A DNA stretch of 23,382 bases from contig CAMNDM010000053.1 of NCBI GenBank assembly GCA_946535435.1, positions 1 to 23,382 of the forward strand, read 5' to 3'. Source of the stretch: Physcocola sp002396385. Lineage in GTDB: Bacteria; Bacteroidota; Bacteroidia; Bacteroidales; Paludibacteraceae. Shown here piece by piece: positions 8,553-16,235 of this stretch. The notes beneath the pieces were generated by a model that was not told where the DNA came from, searched no databases, and worked only from the letters and a program-made list of their open reading frames with translations. The position numbers and the translations under genes were made by a program. The stretch's first letter is position 1, and each line of letters opens with the position of its first letter.

Positions 8553-10163
8553 ATGATTAAAGTAATAACTTACGGAACATACGATTTATTACATCAAGGT
8601 CATATAAACCTTCTTAGAAGAGCCAAGGAATTAGGTGACTATCTTATTGTAGGTGTTACCAGCGATAGCTTTGACCGTGGAAGGGGCAAACTAAATGTTC
8701 GAAATAATGTACTTGAACGTGTGGAGGCTGTGAAGGCGACCGGTTATGCGGATGAGGTTATTATCGAGGACTATCTTGGTCAAAAGATTGATGATATTCA
8801 AAAGTATAATGTAGATATCTTTGCTATAGGCTCGGATTGGGAAGGACACTTCGACTACCTCAATGAGTTTTGTAAGGTGGTTTATCTTCCTCGAACTGAA
8901 GGGGTTTCGTCAACAATGCTTCGTGCTGAAAGTCAGGTCATACTCAAATTGGGTATTATTGGCTCAGGTCGTATCGCAAACCGTTTTGTTCCAGAGTCTA
9001 AGGTTGTTAATGGGGTAGAAATTGTCTCTGTTTATGACCCTGACAGAAACAATGCTTATACTTTTGCTGAAAAATTTGGTATTAAGGCTTATACTGATAG
9101 CTACAAAAAGTTTTTAGCAGATGTTGATGCGGTGTATGTTGCGTCTCCTCATTTATCGCATTATCAATATACCAAAGATGCTCTTGAGGCAGGTAAGCAT
9201 GTGCTCTGTGAAATTCCATTTACACTTTCTGGTACGCAAGCAAGGGAACTATATGATTATGCTGAAACTCATAATCTTGTGCTTCTTGAGGCTAGTAAAA
9301 CTGCTTATTGCCCAGCATTTGGTCATATTACCACTCTTGTTAAGACAGGTATAATTGGCGATATTGTTGACGTTAAAGCTTCAGAATCTAAGATGGTTTC
9401 AGCTCCAACTCGTGAGTTAGATTTCTTACAAGCAGGTGGTGCTATGAACGAACATGCTCCACTTAATTTGATGGCTATCATAAAACTTCTAGGGAAGGAA
9501 TACACAAAAGTTGATTTCTATTCAAAATTTGAGAATGGCGTGGATATTTATACTAAAGCTAATATCTGCTATCCTCATGCTACTGCATCTATTACGTTGG
9601 GGATAGGGGTAAAGACAGAAGGAAACCTTGTTATCTCTGGAACAAAAGGATATATTTATGTTCCTGCTCCATGGTGGCTGACTGACTTCTTTGAAGTGCG
9701 TTATGAAGATCAAACAAAGAATAAAAAGTATTTCTATTCGTACGATGGAGATGGTCTGAGGTATGAGATTCAGGAGTTTATTGATGATGGTTCTTTGGGA
9801 TTCCCAACAGACTATAAATTTATGTGTATAAATGGTCATGTTCATTGTATATTAGCTTGTAGTGAGAGAGATACGGGAGAAACGAATTATTTCCCATACT
9901 CAACAGCATGGGAGCCTCTTTATGATTATTATAAAGGTGGTTTTTCTTTAAAAAAGAAACATAAATGTCCCTCTAATCTAAAGGAGATGATTCATGTTGC
10001 TGAAATTTTGTCAAACAATATAGACCTTGTTCGTATTGATTTATATTCCAATGGGGAAAAAATATGGTTTGGAGAAATAACTCTGACACCTTCAGGCTGT
10101 ATATTCCACAGATGGACACAAAAGGCACTAGATGTTATGGGAAAAATATATATAGAGAAATAA
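8553..10163 (+). CDS. Fusion: cytidylyltransferase (TagD-like) + Gfo/Idh/MocA oxidoreductase + TupA ATP-grasp tail
   Basis: The 536-residue product joins three parts. Residues 1-130 form a nucleotidyltransferase of the glycerol-3-phosphate cytidylyltransferase type: YGTYDLLHQGH holds the HxGH site (H14, H17), and RTEGVSST is at 114-121. Residues 132-410 form a Gfo/Idh/MocA dehydrogenase: Rossmann loop GIIGSGRIANRF from 134, then DVDAVYVASPHLSHY, and CEIPF where the family normally has EKP, so the usual lysine is isoleucine 221. From about residue 411 the sequence changes to the C-terminal end of a TupA-like ATP-grasp ligase: TDYKFMCINGHVH, then RIDLYSNGEKIWFGEITLTP. The first two domains are, to my knowledge, found together elsewhere; the third is a fragment without its ATP-binding N-terminal part. 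It probably makes or uses a CDP-activated polyol or a modified sugar. Activity of the dehydrogenase half is doubtful because both its C-terminus and its key lysine are affected. Confidence 0.8.
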   Translation: MIKVITYGTYDLLHQGHINLLRRAKELGDYLIVGVTSDSFDRGRGKLNVRNNVLERVEAVKATGYADEVIIEDYLGQKIDDIQKYNVDIFAIGSDWEGHFDYLNEFCKVVYLPRTEGVSSTMLRAESQVILKLGIIGSGRIANRFVPESKVVNGVEIVSVYDPDRNNAYTFAEKFGIKAYTDSYKKFLADVDAVYVASPHLSHYQYTKDALEAGKHVLCEIPFTLSGTQARELYDYAETHNLVLLEASKTAYCPAFGHITTLVKTGIIGDIVDVKASESKMVSAPTRELDFLQAGGAMNEHAPLNLMAIIKLLGKEYTKVDFYSKFENGVDIYTKANICYPHATASITLGIGVKTEGNLVISGTKGYIYVPAPWWLTDFFEVRYEDQTKNKKYFYSYDGDGLRYEIQEFIDDGSLGFPTDYKFMCINGHVHCILACSERDTGETNYFPYSTAWEPLYDYYKGGFSLKKKHKCPSNLKEMIHVAEILSNNIDLVRIDLYSNGEKIWFGEITLTPSGCIFHRWTQKALDVMGKIYIEK

Positions 10164-10200
10164 TATAGTTTCTATCTTATATTTTTATTACTGGTATATT

Positions 10201-11394
10201 ATGAAGATTTTTGTTATAACTCCAATATACGCTACGACTACAGAAGGTGATGGTGCAACTCCTTTAGTACATTATTTTGCTAGAGAGTGGGTGAAAATGG
10301 GACATGAAGTTGTTGTCTTTAATTTTCAATCTAAATTTCCCATTGTATATTATATAATTGGAAAGTTGTTTCAACACCAAATAAATTCAAGATTAGGAAT
10401 GCTTATCCCTACTCGTTGTCCTGTTAATAGTGTTTCTATTGCGGATGGTGTTATAGTACATAAAAGAACAGTAAAAAAAATTAAACCTCATACAGAGTTT
10501 TCAAATAAAAACATTCAGTTTATTATTGATGAAATTAACGAAGAGGTCAAAAATAATGGAATTCCAGACTATTTTATTGGGCATTGGGATAGTCCATGTT
10601 TGGAAGTATTACCAATCTTGAAGCACATTTATTCACGACCAATTTCCGTTGTTTTTCATACTAATAATTTTAATTTAGAAAAACGTTTTGGTGATTCTAT
10701 TGTTGATAAACTAAAAGAATTTGATGTTCTAGGTTTTAGAAGTAAAGTTGCACAGGTTGACTTTGAAAACAAATATTTTAAACCAAAACGGTCTTTTATT
10801 TGTTATTCTGGAGTTTCTGATTTATTTATAAATGAAGGAGTGCATAATAAAAAACGATTTAAAGGAAAAATATCAAGTTTTATATACGTTGGTTCGATGA
10901 TTTCACGTAAATACCCTGACGTTATATATGAATCTTTGTGTTGTGTTTATCCTGATGGAAATTTTTCTATAAAATATATAGGGGATGGAGCCGAAATAAG
11001 CACGACAAAAAGCAAGTATTCAAATTCCAATTTAGGAAATGTAGAATTTCTAGGTCGAATACCAAGAGAATCAATTATATCCCATTTAAAAGATGCTGAT
11101 GTTTTTGTTATGATTTCAAAAGATGAGATTTTTGGACTGGTATATTTGGAGGCGATGGCTTTAGGTGTTATCCCTATAGGATCTAGAAATGAAGGCATTG
11201 ATGGTATTATTATCGATGGTTATAATGGTTTTTTATGTGAAGCTGGAAATAAAGATGAATTGTCTTCTATAATTGAAAGATTATATAACATGCCTCCTAA
11301 TGAAATAAAAGAAATATCAGATAATGCAAAGAAAACGGCAGTTGAATATTCTGATTTTAATGTAGCTAGTAAATATATTAATTCTATAGTATGA
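10201..11394 (+). CDS. GT4 family glycosyltransferase
   Basis: The product is 397 residues with a complete two-domain GT-B layout. The N-terminus reads MKIFVITPIYATTTEGDGAT, followed by VHYFAREWVKMGHEVVVF, the classic opening of GT4 enzymes. The donor domain begins near residue 225 (FIYVGSMISRKYPDVI) and includes YIGDGAE, VEFLGRIPRESI, then DADVFVMISKDEIFGLVYLE with the E-x7-E pair (about E308 and E316), and AMALGVIPIGSRNEGIDGII. All expected motifs are present, so it should be active. It starts 37 bp after the fusion gene and its last four bases overlap the acyltransferase start, opening a tightly packed block that runs to 14917. Confidence 0.93.
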   Translation: MKIFVITPIYATTTEGDGATPLVHYFAREWVKMGHEVVVFNFQSKFPIVYYIIGKLFQHQINSRLGMLIPTRCPVNSVSIADGVIVHKRTVKKIKPHTEFSNKNIQFIIDEINEEVKNNGIPDYFIGHWDSPCLEVLPILKHIYSRPISVVFHTNNFNLEKRFGDSIVDKLKEFDVLGFRSKVAQVDFENKYFKPKRSFICYSGVSDLFINEGVHNKKRFKGKISSFIYVGSMISRKYPDVIYESLCCVYPDGNFSIKYIGDGAEISTTKSKYSNSNLGNVEFLGRIPRESIISHLKDADVFVMISKDEIFGLVYLEAMALGVIPIGSRNEGIDGIIIDGYNGFLCEAGNKDELSSIIERLYNMPPNEIKEISDNAKKTAVEYSDFNVASKYINSIV

Positions 11395-11933
11395 ATTTTG
11401 TAAGAATTTATGGTAGAAAACTTAAGGCGTGGTTCTTTAGAAAGAGATATCATTTGTCGAATATTCATAAAACTGTCTATCTTTGCGGTGGGTGTACTAT
11501 CTCATCTGATCTTTTTGCAGATAGGTATGTTTATATAGGTCCTCGTTGTACAATTTATCCTAAGGTGTCAATTGGTGCGTTTACTTTGTTGGCTAATGAT
11601 ATAAGTATTATTGGAGGAGATCATGTTTTTCGGAAAGTTGGAACTCCTATAATATTTTCAGGTAGGGATGTAATTAGGGAAACACATATAGGAAGTGATT
11701 GCTGGATAGGTGCTCATTCTATTATAATGTCTGGGGTTACAATTGGTGATGGAAGTATAATTGCTGCTGGTTCTGTTGTAACTAAAGATGTTGAACCTTT
11801 TTCAATTTATGGTGGAGTTCCTGCAAAAAAAATAAAAGACAGATTCTCTAATTGTCAAGATGCAATTAATCATATGAAAATGCTTCAAGAGCTGCCAAAA
11901 GTGATTTCTTTGGATCATTTTTGTGAAAAATGA
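11391..11933 (+). CDS. Hexapeptide-repeat O-acyltransferase (LbH/CatB-like)
   Basis: The product is 180 residues with the left-handed beta-helix pattern of acyl-CoA-dependent O-acetyltransferases. Hexad-like turns run from about residue 45 to 150 (YIGPRCTIYPKVSIGAFTLL; HIGSDCWIGAHSIIMSGVTI; IIAAGSVVTKDV), ending in the conserved YGGVPAKKIKDRF. A histidine in IIGGDHVF is the likely catalytic residue. It would decorate a sugar of the glycan, or a nucleotide-sugar precursor, with an acetyl group. It overlaps the preceding glycosyltransferase by 4 bp (ATGA) and is followed 32 bp later by a GT2 gene, so it is clearly part of the same transcript. Acetyl is the commonest donor in this family, but other acyl groups cannot be excluded. 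Confidence 0.9.
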   Translation: MNFVRIYGRKLKAWFFRKRYHLSNIHKTVYLCGGCTISSDLFADRYVYIGPRCTIYPKVSIGAFTLLANDISIIGGDHVFRKVGTPIIFSGRDVIRETHIGSDCWIGAHSIIMSGVTIGDGSIIAAGSVVTKDVEPFSIYGGVPAKKIKDRFSNCQDAINHMKMLQELPKVISLDHFCEK

Positions 11934-11965
11934 AAATGAAGTGATTTTTATTTTTATTCCAATAT

Positions 11966-12784
11966 ATGTTAGACATTACAACAATAATTCTCACGTACAA
12001 CGAGGAGAAGCATATTAAAAGATGTTTGGAGAATGTATTACGATTCTCCAAGAAGGTGTATGTTGTCGACTCTCCTTCTACCGACAGAACGCAGGAACTC
12101 TGCAATCTGTATGAGAACGTGGAAGTTGTTGTGCATAAATATCCTGGCAACCAGGCTGCACAATTTAATTGGGCCCTTGAAAATTTAAAAATTGAAACAG
12201 AGTGGATCTTACGACTTGATGCTGATGAGTATCTTTCAGATGACTTGATTAAAGAAATGGAGGAAAAGATTCCTAGTCTGGACTCAAAATATACTGGTAT
12301 AGTCTTGAAACGTGATGTTATATTTATGGGAAAGCGTATCAGATTTGGTAAACTTAAACCTGTAAAGTTACTACGTATATGGAGAAATGGTAAAGGAATG
12401 ATAGAAAATCGTCTTATGGATGAACATACTATTTTGACAGAAGGTGTTTCTGTTGAATTCAATAACTATTTTTACGATAATAATATAAATGGTATTGATG
12501 TATGGACTAATAAGCATCTCGACTATGCAAATCGAGAGGTAAAGGTTGCCCTAGGCAATCAAGATTTATCTAAAGACCAAATAACCCTAAAGAGAGATAG
12601 TAGCAAGTCTAAGTACTATTCACTTCCTATGTTTTTTAGAGGTGTATTGTTTTTTATACTTCGTTATATCTTTTTGGGCGGTTTTTTAGATGGTAAAGCT
12701 GGTTTTGTATGGCATTTGTTACAATGTTTATGGTACCGTACTATCGTAGATATTAAGATTGAAAGTTATAAAGAAAGGATATGA
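11966..12784 (+). CDS. GT2 family glycosyltransferase (KdtX/WaaE-like)
   Basis: The product is 272 residues of GT-A fold. It starts with the family signature TTIILTYNEEKHIKRCLEN, followed by VYVVDSPSTDRTQELC. The metal-binding region is ILRLDADEYLSDDL near residue 82. Further on come KRDVIFMGKRIRFG and MDEHTILTEG, typical of the small GT2 enzymes related to WaaE/KdtX. A hydrophobic C-terminal stretch (LFFILRYIFLGGFLDGKAGF) should anchor it at the membrane. It is likely an inverting transferase adding a hexose to the repeat unit. It overlaps the next gene by 4 bp. Donor identity is unknown. Confidence 0.92.
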   Translation: MLDITTIILTYNEEKHIKRCLENVLRFSKKVYVVDSPSTDRTQELCNLYENVEVVVHKYPGNQAAQFNWALENLKIETEWILRLDADEYLSDDLIKEMEEKIPSLDSKYTGIVLKRDVIFMGKRIRFGKLKPVKLLRIWRNGKGMIENRLMDEHTILTEGVSVEFNNYFYDNNINGIDVWTNKHLDYANREVKVALGNQDLSKDQITLKRDSSKSKYYSLPMFFRGVLFFILRYIFLGGFLDGKAGFVWHLLQCLWYRTIVDIKIESYKERI

Positions 12785-13695
12785 AAGTTTTCGTTACAGG
12801 TGTTACAGGTAAAAGTGGAAGATTTTTTCTTGACGAAATAATAAAAGAAGGTAGTTCTAATAATGAATACACTTTTTTAGTTAGAAATTCCGAAAAAGCT
12901 GAAGCAATAAAAAAGATATATCCCAAAGCATGTGTTTTTGTCTCTTCTTTCGAAGAAACTGAAGCCATTAAAAAGGAATTGTTGAATAATAAATATGATG
13001 TTTTATTACATATTGCGGGCATCTTTTACTCACAAGAATTAGTAGATATATCTATAGAAGCTGGTATAAAATGGTTAATCTTAGTTCACACAACAGGTAT
13101 TTATAGTAAATATAAGGCTGCTGGTGAAAATTATCGTAAAATAGAATCTAGCATAAGAAATAAGTTAAAAGGTAAGGATATAGCCCTTACAATTTTGCGA
13201 CCTACAATGATATATGGTGATTTGAAGGACAAAAATGTATCTGTCTTTATCAAAATGGTATATAGGTTACGTTTATTCCCTGTAGTGAGTGGCGCAAATT
13301 TTGACTTGCAGCCAGTTTGGTGTGGCGATTTGGGCAAGGCATACTACCAGGTGTTGAATAACTCAAATGTCACCCAAAATAAGGATTATATTCTTTCAGG
13401 AGGAAGACCTATTCAACTTATTGACATGTTTAAAGTCATTGCTGAAAAATTAGAAGTTTCTAATACTTTCATTTCAGTTCCTTATTGGTTGGCGTATTAT
13501 GGGGCATGGTTCATTTATTGTTGCTCTTTGAAAAAGATAGATTTTAGAGAGAAAGTTCAAAGATTGGTTGAGCCAAGAGCTTATAGTCACCAAGATGCAC
13601 ATAACGACTTTGGTTATACTCCTCTTAATTTTGAAGATGGTGTTGTTGATGAAATAGAACAATTCAAACAATCTATTGCAAAAGTTGATGAGTAA
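12781..13695 (+). CDS. NAD(P)-dependent epimerase/dehydratase-like SDR protein
   Basis: The product is 304 residues starting with a Rossmann motif, KVFVTGVTGKSGRFFLDEI (GxxGxxG type), as in atypical short-chain dehydrogenases (NmrA/epimerase group). LLHIAGIFYSQELVDISIE and LVHTTGIYSKYKAAGENYRK follow; the Y-x3-K arrangement in YSKYK or the later tyrosine could serve catalysis, so the active site is not certain. ILRPTMIYGD and LQPVWCGDLGKAYYQVL are typical of the extended SDR substrate domain. A hydrophobic region near residue 230-250 (VPYWLAYYGAWFIYCC) suggests membrane association. It would produce or modify a nucleotide sugar or a lipid-linked sugar, but the reaction cannot be named. It overlaps its neighbours by 4 bp and 8 bp. 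Confidence 0.78.
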   Translation: MKVFVTGVTGKSGRFFLDEIIKEGSSNNEYTFLVRNSEKAEAIKKIYPKACVFVSSFEETEAIKKELLNNKYDVLLHIAGIFYSQELVDISIEAGIKWLILVHTTGIYSKYKAAGENYRKIESSIRNKLKGKDIALTILRPTMIYGDLKDKNVSVFIKMVYRLRLFPVVSGANFDLQPVWCGDLGKAYYQVLNNSNVTQNKDYILSGGRPIQLIDMFKVIAEKLEVSNTFISVPYWLAYYGAWFIYCCSLKKIDFREKVQRLVEPRAYSHQDAHNDFGYTPLNFEDGVVDEIEQFKQSIAKVDE

Positions 13696-14917
13696 TAAAA
13701 TAGAACCAAAACAAATCCTCTTCATTTGCCAATACTTCTACCCAGAGGTTTTTCGCGGTAACGATATCGCTTTCCATTTGGCGAAAGAAGGACATCAAGT
13801 TCATGTGGTAACTGGCACGCCTAACTATCCTGCTGGAAAGTTTTTCGATGGTTACGGTTTCTTTAAGAAGCGACATGAAGTTGTTAATGGGGTTAGGGTT
13901 ACACATCTGCCTATTATACCACGTGGTAGCAGCAAAATAATGCTAATGCTGAATTATTTCAGCTTCTTCTTGGTGGGGTGCTTCTATATGCTCTGGCATG
14001 CGCTGTTTAATAAATATGATGTTGTGTTCTGCCAACAGCTATCTCCGGTTATGATGTCTTTACCTGCGGTCCTTTATAAAAAGATTAGGAAGACTCCGTT
14101 GTACACTTGGGTTCTCGATTTATGGCCTGAGAGTCTAACGGCTGCTGGTGGCATTAAAAATACGTACGTCCTTGCTTTTTTCGATTGGTTTGTAAAGAAA
14201 GAATACAAGCATTCTGACAAAATCTTGATAAGTAGTAATTCTTTTAAAGAAGATATCTCTAAGTATGGAGATTATCAAGATAAAGTTGTCTACTATCCCC
14301 AGTGGGGTGATGGCTCTACCGACATCGGAGAACTCTCTGCTTTGAAAGAGAAAATGCCCCAAATACCGAGTGGATTTGTTGTGATGTTCGCTGGTGCAAT
14401 GGGTGAAGCGCATGGCATGGAATGTAATTTGCAGGCTGCGCTACTGACGAAGGAACACAAAGACATTAAATGGGTGTTTGTTGGTGATGGTAGAAAACTA
14501 GACTGGATGAAATGCTTCATTAAAGAGCATCAGTTGGAAGAAACTGTATTTACTTTAGGGCGTTATCCTTCGAATATGATGCCCCTTTTTTTTGAAAAAG
14601 CCAATGTTATGCTTGTCTCCTTGACCGACTCTTCGCTGTTCAATATGTACTGCCCTGCCAAAATTAGCAGTTATATGGCTTATAGTAAACCAATTATAGC
14701 CTGCTTAAACGGTGAAGGTGCAGATGTGATAAAAACTGCAGATGCAGGGTGGTGTGTTGGCGCTGGTGATGCGGATAAACTTGCCGAAACAGTTGTCTCG
14801 CTCTACCAGAACCAGTCCGCTCTACAGCAAAAAGGTAGAAATGCTTATTCTTACTATAGTCAGTTCTTTGATAAAGAGAAAAGTTTAAAAAAATTAGAAC
14901 AGATTCTCAACTTATAG
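13688..14917 (+). CDS. GT4 glycosyltransferase (WcaI/colanic-acid type)
   Basis: The product is 409 residues from the ATG at 13688, which overlaps the preceding stop by 8 bp; a TTG at 13676 would add four residues and is less likely. The N-terminus QILFICQYFYPEVFRGNDIA and VHVVTGTPNYPAGKFF are characteristic of the WcaI-like group, as are LYTWVLDLWPESL at about residue 140 and FVVMFAGAMGEAHGMECNLQ at the start of the donor domain. VFVGDGRKLDWM and PAKISSYMAYSKPIIAC complete the donor site. Its base composition is closer to the downstream genes than to the AT-rich glycosyltransferases. Together with its position next to the WecA-type gene, this suggests it may add the second sugar on the polyprenyl-linked primer. 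That role is inference. Confidence 0.9.
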   Translation: MSNKIEPKQILFICQYFYPEVFRGNDIAFHLAKEGHQVHVVTGTPNYPAGKFFDGYGFFKKRHEVVNGVRVTHLPIIPRGSSKIMLMLNYFSFFLVGCFYMLWHALFNKYDVVFCQQLSPVMMSLPAVLYKKIRKTPLYTWVLDLWPESLTAAGGIKNTYVLAFFDWFVKKEYKHSDKILISSNSFKEDISKYGDYQDKVVYYPQWGDGSTDIGELSALKEKMPQIPSGFVVMFAGAMGEAHGMECNLQAALLTKEHKDIKWVFVGDGRKLDWMKCFIKEHQLEETVFTLGRYPSNMMPLFFEKANVMLVSLTDSSLFNMYCPAKISSYMAYSKPIIACLNGEGADVIKTADAGWCVGAGDADKLAETVVSLYQNQSALQQKGRNAYSYYSQFFDKEKSLKKLEQILNL

Positions 14918-15106
14918 GGGCTTACAACAATTTCTTCCCAAAGATTTCCTCTCGGATTTCTATTCGAAGAATATAAAACAACTAGTATCACTTGTCCTCA
15001 CGTCAACAAATTAGAACAAAACATCAAAAACGTTCCAGCCAACAACGTTGCCCTGTCTCGTAGACTTTTTGACTTGTAGACTTTTTGACTCGTAGTCTTA
15101 TAAATT
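14918..15106 (+). other. Intergenic region with a startless open frame and a short tandem repeat
   Basis: Directly after the TAG at 14915-14917 the same frame stays open for 53 more codons to TAG 15077. It includes GFLFEEYKTTSITCPHVNK, then LEQNIKNVPANNVALSRRLF, which reads like protein. It may be a relic or a suppressed C-terminus. The end of this stretch (15059-15090) holds two 16-bp copies of YGTAGACTTTTTGACT, followed by a partial third copy. No promoter was recognised. Confidence 0.4.
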
Positions 15107-16108
15107 ATGCAGATATTCATACTAATTTTCGTTATCCTTATCACCGCTGAGTTACTATATTTCCATCTCGCTTCCAAGTTCAACATCATCGACAAGCCCA
15201 ACGAGCGAAGTTCGCATTCAACAATAGTGTTGCGTGGCGGAGGAGTAATCTTTTTGTTCGGAGTGTGGTTGTGGAGTATGTTCTTCGGGTTCCAGTATGT
15301 GTGGTTCTTGGTTGCTATCACATTAGTTGCCGGAGTCAGTTTTGTCGACGACATCCGTTCGTTGCCCGATAGTGTGCGTCTGGTGGCACAGTTCCTGGCC
15401 ATGGCACTGATGTTCTACCAACTCGACATCTTACACTTGGAAATGTGGTGGATGGTGATTGTGGCGCTGGTGGTCTGTGTGGGAGCCTCGAATGTCATCA
15501 ACTTTATGGATGGAATAAACGGCATAACGGGTGGTTATGCTATGGCGTCGTTAATACCTCTTGCCTTGCTGAATGCGAACCTGGTGGGCTCAGCAGACAA
15601 TTTTGTTGACCAGCGTCTGATAGTCACCGTCATACTGGCCGATGTTGTCTTCTGCTTCTTTAATTTTCGTCCGAAAGGCAAGGCGAAATGTTTTGCGGGC
15701 GACGTGGGCAGCATCGGAATGGCTTACATCCTCTTGTTCTTAATCGGCCGGCTAATCCTTAAAACGCAGGACGTTACCTACCTCATATTCCTGTTAGTGT
15801 ACGGCATCGATGGTTGCCTGACCATCTGTCACCGCATCTTGTTGCACGAGAACTTGGGAGAGGCGCACCGCAAGCACGCCTACCAGCTGATGGCCAACGA
15901 ACTGAAAATTGGCCACATGAAGGTGTCGTCTTTCTATATGTGCCTTCAGTTAGCCATCTCGTTAGGCTTTGTCTACCTATGTCCTAATACCCTTCCTGCC
16001 CATTGGTTGTACTTATTGGGAACGGCAGTCGTCTTGTCCATAGCCTATGTTCTGTTCAAAAAGAAGTACTACCACTTGCATGAGGAGTATCTGGCTTCGT
16101 TGAAGTAG
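15107..16108 (+). CDS. Polyprenyl-phosphate sugar-1-phosphate transferase (WecA/MraY family)
   Basis: The product is 333 residues and hydrophobic throughout, with the conserved cytoplasmic loops of the MraY/WecA/TagO family. DKPNERSSH is near residue 26, GVSFVDDIRSLPD near 80 (metal-binding DD), and NVINFMDGINGITGG near 130 (catalytic D-G-x-N-G). FNFRPKGKAKCFAGDVGS is near 185, and EAHRKHAYQ near 252 (HxxH-like site). It transfers a sugar 1-phosphate, in most relatives N-acetylglucosamine or a related HexNAc, from UDP to undecaprenyl phosphate, and so would start the repeat unit built by the glycosyltransferases upstream. A WecA-type gene at the downstream end of the locus is a common Bacteroidota layout. 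Its GC content is clearly higher than that of the cassette before it, as for a conserved, non-exchanged end. Confidence 0.93.
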   Translation: MQIFILIFVILITAELLYFHLASKFNIIDKPNERSSHSTIVLRGGGVIFLFGVWLWSMFFGFQYVWFLVAITLVAGVSFVDDIRSLPDSVRLVAQFLAMALMFYQLDILHLEMWWMVIVALVVCVGASNVINFMDGINGITGGYAMASLIPLALLNANLVGSADNFVDQRLIVTVILADVVFCFFNFRPKGKAKCFAGDVGSIGMAYILLFLIGRLILKTQDVTYLIFLLVYGIDGCLTICHRILLHENLGEAHRKHAYQLMANELKIGHMKVSSFYMCLQLAISLGFVYLCPNTLPAHWLYLLGTAVVLSIAYVLFKKKYYHLHEEYLASLK

Positions 16109-16148
16109 TGTTTAGTTGGGAGTGTTTAGTTAGTAGTGTTTAGTGAGA
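16107..16148 (+). repeat. Three tandem copies of a 14-bp repeat (AGTGTTTAGTTRGG type)
   Basis: AGTGTTTAGTTGGG, AGTGTTTAGTTAGT and AGTGTTTAGTGAGA lie head to tail, beginning at the stop codon of the WecA-type gene. The same unit occurs three times again at 17539-17580, on the other side of the ATPase gene. Confidence 0.93.
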
Positions 16149-16178
16149 GCTTTTATTCTGAAAGAGTGAAATAAGTTT

Positions 16179-16186
16179 TATCTTTG
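16179..16186 (+). promoter_or_regulatory. Putative -7 box (TATCTTTG) of the ATPase gene
   Basis: TATCTTTG matches the Bacteroidota -7 consensus TAnnTTTG exactly and sits 49 bp before the ATG at 16236. The -33 TTTG element is not clear at the expected distance (only TCTG near 16157), so strength is uncertain. Confidence 0.55.
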
Positions 16187-16235
16187 TGCTTCAAAAATCC
16201 CCCGATTCTTAATGGGTCTATATCCATAGCAACAG

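Noticed and set aside
11866..12462. 198-codon open frame on the - strand
   Set aside because: Antisense to the acyltransferase end and the GT2 gene, with no recognisable protein features.
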